DNA of 64,000 bases. Origin: Pelomonas sp963422775 (GTDB lineage Bacteria > Pseudomonadota > Gammaproteobacteria > Burkholderiales > Burkholderiaceae_C). Numbering within the stretch: position 1 is the first letter of the stretch; the number at the start of each line of letters is the position of its first letter. The position numbers were made by a program, and so were the translations under genes. This document shows positions 58,201 through 64,000 of this stretch, in pieces. A model generated the notes under the pieces. That model was not told the DNA's origin. It ran no database searches and worked only from the letters and a program-made list of their open reading frames with translations. The DNA lies in the NCBI GenBank assembly GCA_963422775.4, contig CAUJSJ030000058.1, positions 14,656 through 78,655 of the forward strand, in the 5' to 3' direction.

Positions 58201-58834
58201 CAACGACACCAGCGTGGTCAACGCCACCACCATCGAGATCGGCGCACGCGGGACCGTGTCCGGCACCGGCACGCTGGCCGGCAACATCCTCAATCGGGGC
58301 GTCATCAACCCGGGCAACTCACCCGGCACGCTGACGCTGCAAGGCAGCTTCACCAACCAGGCCGGCGGCCGGCTGGTGCTGGAGATCGCCGACGACGGCC
58401 ACGGCGGGTTCGCCACCGACCAGCTGATCTTCGACCCGAGCGGCAGCCTCAGCCTGGCGGACCTGGCCATCGAGTTCCGCTTCCTGGGTATCACCGACCC
58501 GAACGCCTTCCAGGCCAGCGGCACCTTTCAGATCGACCACTTCTTGCGCCAGGGCGGTGGCGCGGTGGACCATGGCCTGCTGGCCAATGCCAGCTACACC
58601 GCCAGCAGCGGGGCGTATGTGTTCAGCCAGTTCAGTTTCAGCGCCGACGGCGGCGCGGTGGTGGCGGCGCAGGCGGTGCCTGAACCCGGCAGTTGGGCCC
58701 TGCTGGGCCTGGGACTGGGCTTGGGCGCTTGGTTGCAGCGCCGGCGCCAAGGCTCAGGCGCCTGCGACGATCCGCGCCGCCAGCAGCGTGACGCTGCGGC
58801 GGTAGGCATCGGCCAGCGCGTCGGCCTGGGCTGA
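55271..58834 (+). CDS. large PEP-CTERM beta-strand-repeat surface protein
   Basis: The 1187-aa exported protein has a signal peptide (about 1-26, ending TRAAV). A body of many short Gly/Ser/Ala-rich beta repeats (pattern GxGSLxVxxGGxL) is probably a right-handed beta-helix. The C-terminal sorting signal has PEP at 1137-1139, a hydrophobic helix (WALLGLGLGLGAWL) and a QRRRQ stop. PEP-CTERM proteins are processed by exosortase and linked to exopolysaccharide or biofilm. No exosortase gene is in the window. About 27 residues follow RRR, unusual for the family. The 3' end overlaps the convergent lipoprotein gene by 81 bases. The start has GGAGG nearby. Confidence 0.85.
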   Translation: MPHRHHRIALAASALLIAVAASPTRAAVTVTGPWWSNPGGLGPVLNGPHLLLPQTQFAVGVGGGGTFNADAGSQVQLASFSMGIGATGLGWLDGAGTVMSLHGEGPAHRFAVGWDGHGRLVISGGAQLDGRANAAACQLPGAWCGSWIGHAAGSSGLLGVSGAGSEARFLGSFNMGYLAIDSYGGAPGGQTFADVVVEHGGLLRTQTLYAGSSYQGPGSNGLERSFVDVKVLGAGSRWLVEADTVTGQPTLAEFASGRLSTAKLLVEDGGRFEVVGEPGRDYALRLGFAGNFSGLVTGSGSALLLSGDDDRGSFDLGMGGSADLTVSQGGRIAGGRVVHVGHGGWNSQAGDVTTLTLTDAGSRGDFSGAALYVGVATVGRVFVTDGAVLTAEHLDTALGSDGNASLVVRGAGAQLKLERTSGPRFTLGSWGEGQLTVDQGGTFDARSAACNPGAWCGAFLGDGAGSSAFITVSGAGSSAHFHSSLVTGQLKVTTQAVDGYVVGTPGGHSRAGVTVSDAGLLVVERVDLGGRFLGSGLLGSETSRSDLVITGAGSLFKITGNAAENKHAYLQTTLAANSLAFMDIADGGRLLLEAPTGFAANLVLSDGQGRSQAGVHGTGSAIELRSTTGGWLYMGAGSGVATLALSDGGALIGARNINVATSNGQATLSLTGAGTRASALGLRQGLFVGGNGGQGAVSVGDGASMSFADALGFTAYVGQGGQGRLDITSGGQILINNLGSAAAGQTARLVVGQGSGVNAGSGSVRVTGAGSVLALTGNDTTLFVGRASGGSGSLAVTDGGELRTTLLDVGQQQGSGSLLLDGGHVALSGQLSTTTGTRLGIGLGGQGRASLSNGSVLSLVNPGANGAVLLIGGANTLPGGSGSLAVNASTVTISGPVGAAAVTGDYPGASAVVGYNGSGQASFDAGSQLRGSSGVIVGWKASSSGSLRVAGGSLVQAPYVGIGSSPGVDGGVASLVVNDTSVVNATTIEIGARGTVSGTGTLAGNILNRGVINPGNSPGTLTLQGSFTNQAGGRLVLEIADDGHGGFATDQLIFDPSGSLSLADLAIEFRFLGITDPNAFQASGTFQIDHFLRQGGGAVDHGLLANASYTASSGAYVFSQFSFSADGGAVVAAQAVPEPGSWALLGLGLGLGAWLQRRRQGSGACDDPRRQQRDAAAVGIGQRVGLG

Positions 58835-59368
58835 GCAGGGCACGACCAGCTCCGTGGCGCCCGGCGCCGGCAGCGTCGTGTTGAGCGGCGCATGCAACGG
58901 CGCCCAGTGCCAGCGTGCGCGCAGTTTCAGTTGCAGGCTGCCGCCGTCCGGTCGCGCCAGCCACTCGTCCACCCGCACGACCAGGCGCAGCGACTCGGCG
59001 CCGCTGGACGGTGTCGTGCCCAGCACGACGGGGTACGGTTGTCGCAGCCGCCACAGGTCTTCGGCCAGCACACGCGGCAGCGCGTCGCGCAGCGGCTCGG
59101 CCCAGCGCGCCTCGGGCCAGGGGCGCAAGCCGGCGCTGCCCTCGGCGACGAGCATCTCGTCGCGGTCCAGCAGCTCGGGCAGCGCGATCTGCGGGCTCAG
59201 CACCCAGGCGCGGCCGTCCTGGCCGGGCTTGGCGTCAGGCGGCAGCGGCGGCGTGCCGGTCAGCGCGTAGAGGCGGCGCGGCGGCGTGTCGCGCGTGGCG
59301 CAGCCGGTCAGGGCTGCCGCGGCGATCAGCAGCAGGGCATCTCGGCGACTCGTGGTGGCAGGCTTCAT
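58754..59368 (-). CDS. ABC-type transport auxiliary lipoprotein (PqiC/MlaB-operon type)
   Basis: The 204-aa protein has a signal with twin-arginine-like TTSRRDALLLIAAAALTGC, a lipobox Cys at about 25 and the PqiC-like start PPRRLYALTG. The mature domain contains LVVRVDEWLARPDGG, near the core of ABC_trans_aux. Such lipoproteins act at the outer-membrane end of MCE lipid transport systems. Its ATG overlaps the MCE gene stop (ATGA). It is the last gene of the four-gene set permease-ATPase-MCE-lipoprotein, and its 3' end lies inside the convergent PEP-CTERM gene. Confidence 0.88.
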   Translation of the reverse strand: MKPATTSRRDALLLIAAAALTGCATRDTPPRRLYALTGTPPLPPDAKPGQDGRAWVLSPQIALPELLDRDEMLVAEGSAGLRPWPEARWAEPLRDALPRVLAEDLWRLRQPYPVVLGTTPSSGAESLRLVVRVDEWLARPDGGSLQLKLRARWHWAPLHAPLNTTLPAPGATELVVPCSAQADALADAYRRSVTLLAARIVAGA

Positions 59369-60399
59369 CGTGTGGGCTCCGGTGCGGGATCGGGCTTGCG
59401 GCCGCTCAGCAGCGCCTCGGGCTGCGCCTCCAGCGAGGTGGCCAGCTGGCGCAGGGCCTTGGCCGCCTGGGACAGGTCGCGCATCGTCTTCTCCGTCTGC
59501 TGCAGCAGCGGGCCGTCACCATCGGCGGCCTGGCGCAGTGAAGCGCTGGTGCGCTGCAGCTCGGCCAGCGTCTTCTGCAGATCGGGCACGAGCGGGCCGT
59601 TCGGGTCGAGCAGCGCACCGGCCTTGTCGGCGCCCACGCCCACCTTGTCGGCGGCGCTGGAGACCTTGTCGCTCGCCCGGTCCACGCTGGCCATCGCCCG
59701 CTCGGCACCGCGCGTCAGCGGCGTGGCGCGTTGCTCCAGCTGCGCGGCCAGCCTGCGCGCATGGCCGGCCATGGCGGCGAAGTCCTTCATGCCCTCCTTG
59801 AGCTCGGGCGCGGTGACCAGGGCGCGGGCGGCACCGGCGATCTGGCTCAGGTCGTCGAGGATCTTGCGCAGGTCCATGCCTTCGAGCTGGTCCTTCAGCG
59901 CCTGGAAGGCGGTGGCCGTGGTCGGGATCTCGGTCGCTTCGCCCTGGTAGCCGCCGTGCAGCACGGCGCGCTGCTTCCTGCGGATGTCCAGATCCACGTA
60001 GAGCTGGCCGGTCAGCAGGCTCTGCGTGCCGAGCTGGGCGCTGAACCCGCGCCTGATCAACGCGGGCAGGGCATGGCCGATGTCGTCGTTGTCGAAGCGC
60101 CCGTCCAGGCCGCGCACGGCGTCGGCATCCAGCTCGGCGAGAACGGGGATGGCGAAGCTGTCGGTCTTGCTGTCGTAGTGCACGGTGATCTCGGTCACGT
60201 TGCCGATGCGCACGCCGCGAAACACGACCGGCGCGCCCTTCTGCAGCCCGAACACCGAGCCGGAGAAGAACATGACGACGCGCTGCGGCTGCTTGAACCA
60301 GTGCCGGCCGGGCAGCAGGATGAGGGCCAAGACGAGCAGCGCCAGCGCGCCGACGACAAAGGCGCCGATGAAGAACGGGCTGGCGCGGTGACGTTTCAC
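59365..60399 (-). CDS. MlaD/MCE-domain lipid-binding protein
   Basis: The 344-aa protein has one N-terminal membrane helix (about 9-30, FFIGAFVVGALALLVLALILL) and an MCE domain (about 38-120; VFGLQKGAPVVFRGVRIGNVTEI, TQSLLTGQLYVDLDI). A long helical region (about 160-325) with leucine and alanine heptads is likely coiled coil reaching across the periplasm. MCE proteins form rings or tubes that move lipids between membranes. The length exceeds Escherichia coli MlaD (183 aa) and is nearer to single-MCE proteins with long tails. It overlaps the ATPase gene by four bases. Confidence 0.93.
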   Translation of the reverse strand: MKRHRASPFFIGAFVVGALALLVLALILLPGRHWFKQPQRVVMFFSGSVFGLQKGAPVVFRGVRIGNVTEITVHYDSKTDSFAIPVLAELDADAVRGLDGRFDNDDIGHALPALIRRGFSAQLGTQSLLTGQLYVDLDIRRKQRAVLHGGYQGEATEIPTTATAFQALKDQLEGMDLRKILDDLSQIAGAARALVTAPELKEGMKDFAAMAGHARRLAAQLEQRATPLTRGAERAMASVDRASDKVSSAADKVGVGADKAGALLDPNGPLVPDLQKTLAELQRTSASLRQAADGDGPLLQQTEKTMRDLSQAAKALRQLATSLEAQPEALLSGRKPDPAPEPTR

Positions 60400-61187
60400 G
60401 CGGCTTCCTTGTTGGGTTCGTATTGGCCACGCGTCAGGAACTCTCGCACCGCGTCAGGCCCGTGATCGCGCAACTCCGCCGGCGGGCCGAGCGCGGTCGC
60501 GGTGTGGGCTTCGGCGTCCAGGAAGAGCACACGGTCGGCCACGGCGAACAGGCTCTCCAGCTCGTGCGTCACCAGCACGATGGCCGTGCCCAGGTCGCGC
60601 TTGAGCTGCATGATGAGGCCGTCCAGTCGCGCCGAGGTCAGCGGGTCCAGGCCGGCCGAGGGCTCGTCCAGGCACAGCAGCGGCGGGTCCAGCATCAGCG
60701 CGCGGGCGATGGCTGCGCGCTTTCTCATGCCGCCGGAGAGCTGCGCCGGCTCGGCATCGAAGGTGGCGGGGTCGTCCAGCCCGGCCAGCGCCAGCTTGAA
60801 GCGCGCCTGGCGCTCGCGCTCGGCCTCGTCCAGCTCGGTGTAGAGCTCCAGCGGCAGCATCAGGTTCTCGCCGACGGTCATGCTGCTCCACAACGCGCCG
60901 GCCTGGAAGGCCACGCCGATCTCGCGCCGCGGCGGATCATCGCCATGCACATCGCGTTCCTGGCCGCCGGCCGTCCACAGCACGCGGCCGGTCCTGGGCG
61001 TCTGCAGCGCGATCATGTGGCGCAGCAGCGTGCTCTTGCCGCAGCCGCTGGCGCCGACGATGGCGAACACCTCGCCTGCGTGAACGTCGAACGTGAGGCC
61101 GTGCTGCAGCTCGCGGCCACCCGCATGCAGGCTCAGGTCCTCCACACGCATCAGCACCTCGCCCGGCTTGCGGTTCTCTTCGGCCAT
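60396..61187 (-). CDS. ABC transporter ATPase, MlaF type
   Basis: The 263-aa ATPase powers the MCE lipid transporter. It has Walker A GASGCGKST (about 49-57), a Q-loop FQAGALWSSMTVGENL, signature LSGGMRKRAAIARAL, Walker B LLCLDEPSAGLDP and the switch His in VLVTHELESL. The LSGGM(R/Q)KR signature is typical of MlaF/Ttg2A proteins. The ATG overlaps the permease stop by one base (TGATG). Confidence 0.95.
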   Translation of the reverse strand: MAEENRKPGEVLMRVEDLSLHAGGRELQHGLTFDVHAGEVFAIVGASGCGKSTLLRHMIALQTPRTGRVLWTAGGQERDVHGDDPPRREIGVAFQAGALWSSMTVGENLMLPLELYTELDEAERERQARFKLALAGLDDPATFDAEPAQLSGGMRKRAAIARALMLDPPLLCLDEPSAGLDPLTSARLDGLIMQLKRDLGTAIVLVTHELESLFAVADRVLFLDAEAHTATALGPPAELRDHGPDAVREFLTRGQYEPNKEAA

Positions 61188-62320
61188 CAGACGTCCAACC
61201 GCTGGAAGATGACGGTCAGCAAGGAAGCGGCCACCACCATCCAGACGATGGCCTGCACGACGGCCGCCGTCGTCGCCTCACCCACCGCCTGCGCGCTGCG
61301 CCCGGCGTTCAGGCCCTGGCGGCAACCCGCCAGCGCGACGAGCACGGCGTACACGCTGCCCTTGAGCAGGCCCACGAACAGGTCCCAGCCTGCCAGTGCC
61401 TCGCGCGTGGTCGTCAGGTAGGCGGCCGACGGCACGTCGTAGAGAAAGACGGCCACGCCCCAGCCCACGGCCAGCCCGGCCACGCCAGCGCACAGCGTCA
61501 GCAGCGGCCCGGTCACGAGCAGCGCCAGCATGCGCGGCAGCACGAGGTGCTCGACCGGGTCCACGCCCAGCGTCGTCAGCGCGTCGATCTCCTCGCCCGC
61601 GCGCATGCTGCCGATCTGCGCCGCGAAGGCCGCACCCACGCGGCCAGCCAGCACGATGCCGACGACCAGCGCCGCGATCTCGCGCACGACACCGATGGTG
61701 ACCAGGTTGGCGATGAAGCTTTGCGCGCCGAAGCGCTGCAGCTGCTCGGCGCCCATGTAGGCCACGATGAGGCCGACCAGGCTGCTGACCAGCACCACGA
61801 TGGGCAGGCTGCGCGGCCCGGTCTGCTCGATCTGCCACAGCCAGTCGCTCATGCGCATCGCGGTGCGGCCACGCGCCAGGCGGCCGACGGCTGCCAAGGT
61901 GTCGCCGATGAAGGCCAGCGTCTTGCGCCACTCCGGGTCGGGCGCCTGCGCATCGTCGTCGGCCGGCTTCTTCTTCTGCGCCGCGGCGGGCTTGGGCAGG
62001 CTCAGCGCCAGCAGCGGCTGCAGCCCGCGCGGCAGGCCGGCCAGGTCGAGCTGCACGCCGCCGCGCGCCAGCGGCGCCAGCAGCTGCCAGAGCGCGCCGG
62101 CCAGCGGCGGCTGCCATTGCTGCAGCGCCGAGCTGTCGAAGCGAAGCTGCGTGCCCTCGGCCACCGGCAGCTCGGTGGGGGGCTTGGGCAGCGCGTCGTC
62201 GGCCCAGTCGCCGGCGAGCACCAGACGCCACTGGCTGCCTTCGCCCTCCCAGCGTGCCTCACCGGCAGCGCGGGGGGCGTTGCCAGGTGAGGCCAGAGGA
62301 GGGGACAGGGCATGCGACAT
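61187..62320 (-). CDS. MlaE-type permease with N-terminal STAS-like domain
   Basis: The 377-aa protein joins an N-terminal soluble domain of about 125 residues (LVLAGDWADDALP, LRFDSSALQQW and VQLDLAGLPRGLQPLL, STAS-like) to an MlaE permease. The permease part (about 130-377) has IVVLVSSLVGLIVAYMGAEQLQRFGA, VTIGVVREIAALVVGIVLAGRVGAAFAAQIGSM and GAEEIDAL-type motifs. The fused STAS domain takes the place of a separate MlaB protein. ATG 62320 is chosen; the frame is open further upstream but without homology. It heads the operon and is divergent from two small genes across a 187-base gap with a perfect palindrome. Confidence 0.92.
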   Translation of the reverse strand: MSHALSPPLASPGNAPRAAGEARWEGEGSQWRLVLAGDWADDALPKPPTELPVAEGTQLRFDSSALQQWQPPLAGALWQLLAPLARGGVQLDLAGLPRGLQPLLALSLPKPAAAQKKKPADDDAQAPDPEWRKTLAFIGDTLAAVGRLARGRTAMRMSDWLWQIEQTGPRSLPIVVLVSSLVGLIVAYMGAEQLQRFGAQSFIANLVTIGVVREIAALVVGIVLAGRVGAAFAAQIGSMRAGEEIDALTTLGVDPVEHLVLPRMLALLVTGPLLTLCAGVAGLAVGWGVAVFLYDVPSAAYLTTTREALAGWDLFVGLLKGSVYAVLVALAGCRQGLNAGRSAQAVGEATTAAVVQAIVWMVVAASLLTVIFQRLDV

Positions 62321-62406
62321 GACGGCCCATGCTCTGCTGCGCCCGCGCAGCCGTGGCCCGGACGCCGACGGCGCGATGTGTAGGACGGCGCGCCGCCGCG
62401 CCCGCG

Positions 62407-62426
62407 CTGTCGGTGTGCACCGACAG
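62407..62426. promoter_or_regulatory. perfect 20-base palindrome in the permease/small-gene divergent region
   Basis: CTGTCGGTGTGCACCGACAG has 9-bp arms around two bases. It lies 87 bases upstream of the permease ATG and 82 bases upstream of the small-protein ATG. This near-central placement and the odd-even symmetry suit an operator for a dimeric regulator; a cruciform or mRNA hairpin is the alternative. It does not match the LexA consensus spacing used at recA. Confidence 0.5.
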
Positions 62427-62507
62427 GCCAATGGCGGCACGGACGACCGCGCGTGCGCTCCGCTGCGCCGAAAGTTGTTCACCAGCTTTCCCTTTCGGAG
62501 ATCCGCG

Positions 62508-62720
62508 ATGAAGCCCACCCCCAAGACCCCACCCCCAGGCGACGGCCTGCAGGGCGAAGGCAACCACGACGCCGCGCGCCGCCACCGCGCGTCGGCCGAG
62601 AAGTTCGTGCGCAGTGGTGCCGTGGAGCCGGCCGCCCGCGAGGCCGCGCCGCACAACCTCGACGAGGCCCGCGAGATGCGCGACGCCGAGCGCGCCGGCC
62701 AGAACCCCGCCCGGCGATGA
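62508..62720 (+). CDS. small hydrophilic protein of unknown function
   Basis: The 70-aa protein has no signal or membrane segment and is rich in Ala, Arg, Glu and Pro. The core GEGNHDAARRHRASAEKFVRSGAVEPAAREA looks conserved-like and helical. I recall similar short proteins in proteobacteria without an assigned role. The ATG has GGAG upstream, seven bases away. Its stop overlaps the next small gene (ATGA), so both are made together. Confidence 0.6.
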   Translation: MKPTPKTPPPGDGLQGEGNHDAARRHRASAEKFVRSGAVEPAAREAAPHNLDEAREMRDAERAGQNPARR

Positions 62721-62968
62721 GCAAGACGATCAACCCCGACGCGGCCCGGCCCGAGGGGCCGTCGCTGCCGCATGAGCGCGACCAGCAGGTCGCGGACACC
62801 AACCCCCAGCCTGACCCGCAGATCCGCCGTGCCGCGAACGACCTGAAGCAGGGCCAGGTCGACACCGACCTGCGCGCCACGCCGGGCCTGGACGCCGATC
62901 GCCGCGGTGACATGGTGCAAGGCGGCGAGCACGGCGCCGGCGACCAGAAACCGCGGCCTCGCCGCTGA
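62717..62968 (+). CDS. small hydrophilic, probably disordered protein
   Basis: The 83-aa protein is highly polar (many Asp, Arg, Gln, Pro) with no hydrophobic stretch, so it is probably disordered. It contains SLPHERDQQVADTNPQPDP and RRAANDLKQGQVDTDLR. No family is assigned. The four-base overlap with the preceding gene is the best evidence that it is real. A role in stress or DNA/RNA binding would be a guess. Confidence 0.55.
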   Translation: MSKTINPDAARPEGPSLPHERDQQVADTNPQPDPQIRRAANDLKQGQVDTDLRATPGLDADRRGDMVQGGEHGAGDQKPRPRR

Positions 62969-63052
62969 TCGCACGGATCGCGTTGGGGCGAATGGCTGCC
63001 CGGCCGGGGTGAACTGGCGCGAGCACGCGCGCGGGCGGGCTAACCTCGCGCC

Positions 63053-64000
63053 ATGCCCATCCTGCCGCGCCGCTGGCGCCTGCCCTACGTCGCGCTGCTG
63101 GCCGTCATCGGCCTGCTGCTCAGCGCCTCAGCGCTGGAGGCCTACCGCCTTGGCGGCGGCACGCGGCCGTGGGAGCCCTTCCTGTGGGAATTCAGCTCTG
63201 TCGTCGTCATCGGCGCGCTGGCGCTGGGCCTGCACGCGCTGGTCGGGCATCTGGGCGGCCGGGCGTGGCCGCACCAGCTTGCGGCCCATGCCATCGCGCT
63301 GCCGCTGTTCAGCCTGATCCACATCGCCGGCATGTTCGGCCTGCGCCTGCTGGTCTACGGGCTCGCTGGCGTGGACTATCACCCGGACAGGCTGCCCACG
63401 CTGCTTGTCTTCGAGGGCGGCAAGGATGCCGTCACCTACATCAGCTTCTGCCTGATCTCGCGCGGCGTGTGGATGGCGCAGGCCGCCACCGCACGCGCGC
63501 AGGAGCTGGACCGAACCCGCCGCGAACTCGCCGAGGCCCGCCTGGCGCGGCTTGCCGACCAGGTGCAGCCGCACTTCCTGTTCAACACGCTGAACCTGAT
63601 CAGCTCGGTCATGTACGAGGACGTGCCCCGCGCCGACCGGCTGCTGTGCCAGCTGGCCGACCTGCTGCGCCAGACGCTCGCCGCCCAGCAGCGCGCCGAG
63701 CACACGGTGGGCGAGGAGCTGGCGCTGGTGCAGCCCTTCCTGGCGCTGATGCAGGCGCGCTTCGGGCCCGAGCGGCTGGTGGTGCAGATCGAGGCCGACG
63801 AGGCCGCGCGTGCCTGCCGGCTGCCGGCCTTGTTGCTGCTGGCGCCGGTGGAGAACGCGGTCAAGCATGACGTCGCGCGGCACCGTGGGCGGGTGACGGT
63901 CAGCGTCGGCGCGCGGCGCGTCGGCGATCGGCTGCACTTGAGTGTGAGCAACCATGGCGATACACCGGTACCCGAAGCCGTGCCCGACCCCGAGGGCGGG
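63053..64000 (+). CDS. LytS/YehU-type sensor histidine kinase, N-terminal part (cut by window edge)
   Basis: The first 316 codons are present. About four membrane helices lie in residues 10-150. A short coiled coil (QAATARAQELDRTRRELAEARLARLADQ) leads to the His_kinase signature VQPHFLFNTLNLISSVMYED with the phospho-acceptor His at about 177. A start of the ATPase domain with an N box-like LLAPVENAVKHDV follows. Kinases of this type usually pair with LytTR response regulators, expected just beyond the window. ATG 63053 opens the first helix. Confidence 0.9.
   Translation, partial: MPILPRRWRLPYVALLAVIGLLLSASALEAYRLGGGTRPWEPFLWEFSSVVVIGALALGLHALVGHLGGRAWPHQLAAHAIALPLFSLIHIAGMFGLRLLVYGLAGVDYHPDRLPTLLVFEGGKDAVTYISFCLISRGVWMAQAATARAQELDRTRRELAEARLARLADQVQPHFLFNTLNLISSVMYEDVPRADRLLCQLADLLRQTLAAQQRAEHTVGEELALVQPFLALMQARFGPERLVVQIEADEAARACRLPALLLLAPVENAVKHDVARHRGRVTVSVGARRVGDRLHLSVSNHGDTPVPEAVPDPEGG

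Noticed and set aside
55271..58834. Classical type V autotransporter
   Set aside because: Beta repeats are present but there is no C-terminal barrel domain; the end is a PEP-CTERM sorting signal.

Overview
The window is GC-rich, densely coded bacterial chromosome. Gene content and order point to a Gram-negative betaproteobacterium of the Burkholderiales, probably near Roseateles, Mitsuaria, Rubrivivax or Leptothrix. The pointers are recA-recX-DUF2889-sucC-sucD, gatCAB beside mreBCD-mrdA-rodA, a PEP-CTERM protein, NodT-type efflux, a sigma-54 pilin promoter and GC-rich intergenic palindromes. Taxonomy is inference from content only. No rRNA, tRNA, CRISPR array, insertion sequence or prophage was seen. 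No gap between genes exceeds about 260 bases.

1-4131 (minus strand): a cut-off FAD oxidoreductase, a GtrA-type flippase and a large membrane protein that may be a GT-C glycosyltransferase; then a type IV pilin behind a sigma-54 promoter with upstream repeats; then a metallo-beta-lactamase-fold cyclic-nucleotide phosphodiesterase. 4320-7679 (minus): a Ser/Thr phospho-signalling set (double-FHA protein, PP2C phosphatase, Hanks-type kinase) and a TerC-family membrane protein. 7807-12311 (minus): sucCD, a DUF2889 protein, recX, and recA behind a perfect LexA box. 12513-14705 (plus): a TctD/QseB-like two-component pair. 14724-20572 (minus): the rod-shape operon mreB-mreC-mreD-mrdA-rodA. 20781-24098 (plus): gatCAB for tRNA transamidation. 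24121-27981 (minus): a DUF4124 protein, pyrE and a TonB-dependent receptor. 28169-31101 (plus): exonuclease III, a Pro/Thr-rich exported protein and two tandem L,D-transpeptidase-like paralogues.

31141-47305 is a cell-surface polysaccharide locus in four blocks of alternating strand. It holds a GtrB-like GT2 with a membrane partner; a sugar epimerase/reductase with a NeuB-like synthase; a plus-strand run of HAD phosphatase, Wzx flippase, two COG5610-like halves, a methyltransferase and a GT4; and a minus-strand run rfbF-rfbG-rfbH plus a ThDP enzyme. The last four genes fit synthesis of a CDP-3,6-dideoxy-4-keto sugar followed by two-carbon branching, as in yersiniose. Nearly all genes inside a block overlap by four bases (ATGA or GTGA).

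47437-64000: a POT peptide transporter with a clear terminator; an RND tripartite efflux operon whose inner-membrane pump carries a one-base frameshift; a large PEP-CTERM beta-repeat protein; a four-gene Mla/MCE-type lipid ABC transporter (minus); two overlapping small hydrophilic genes; and the start of a LytS-type sensor kinase that runs off the window.
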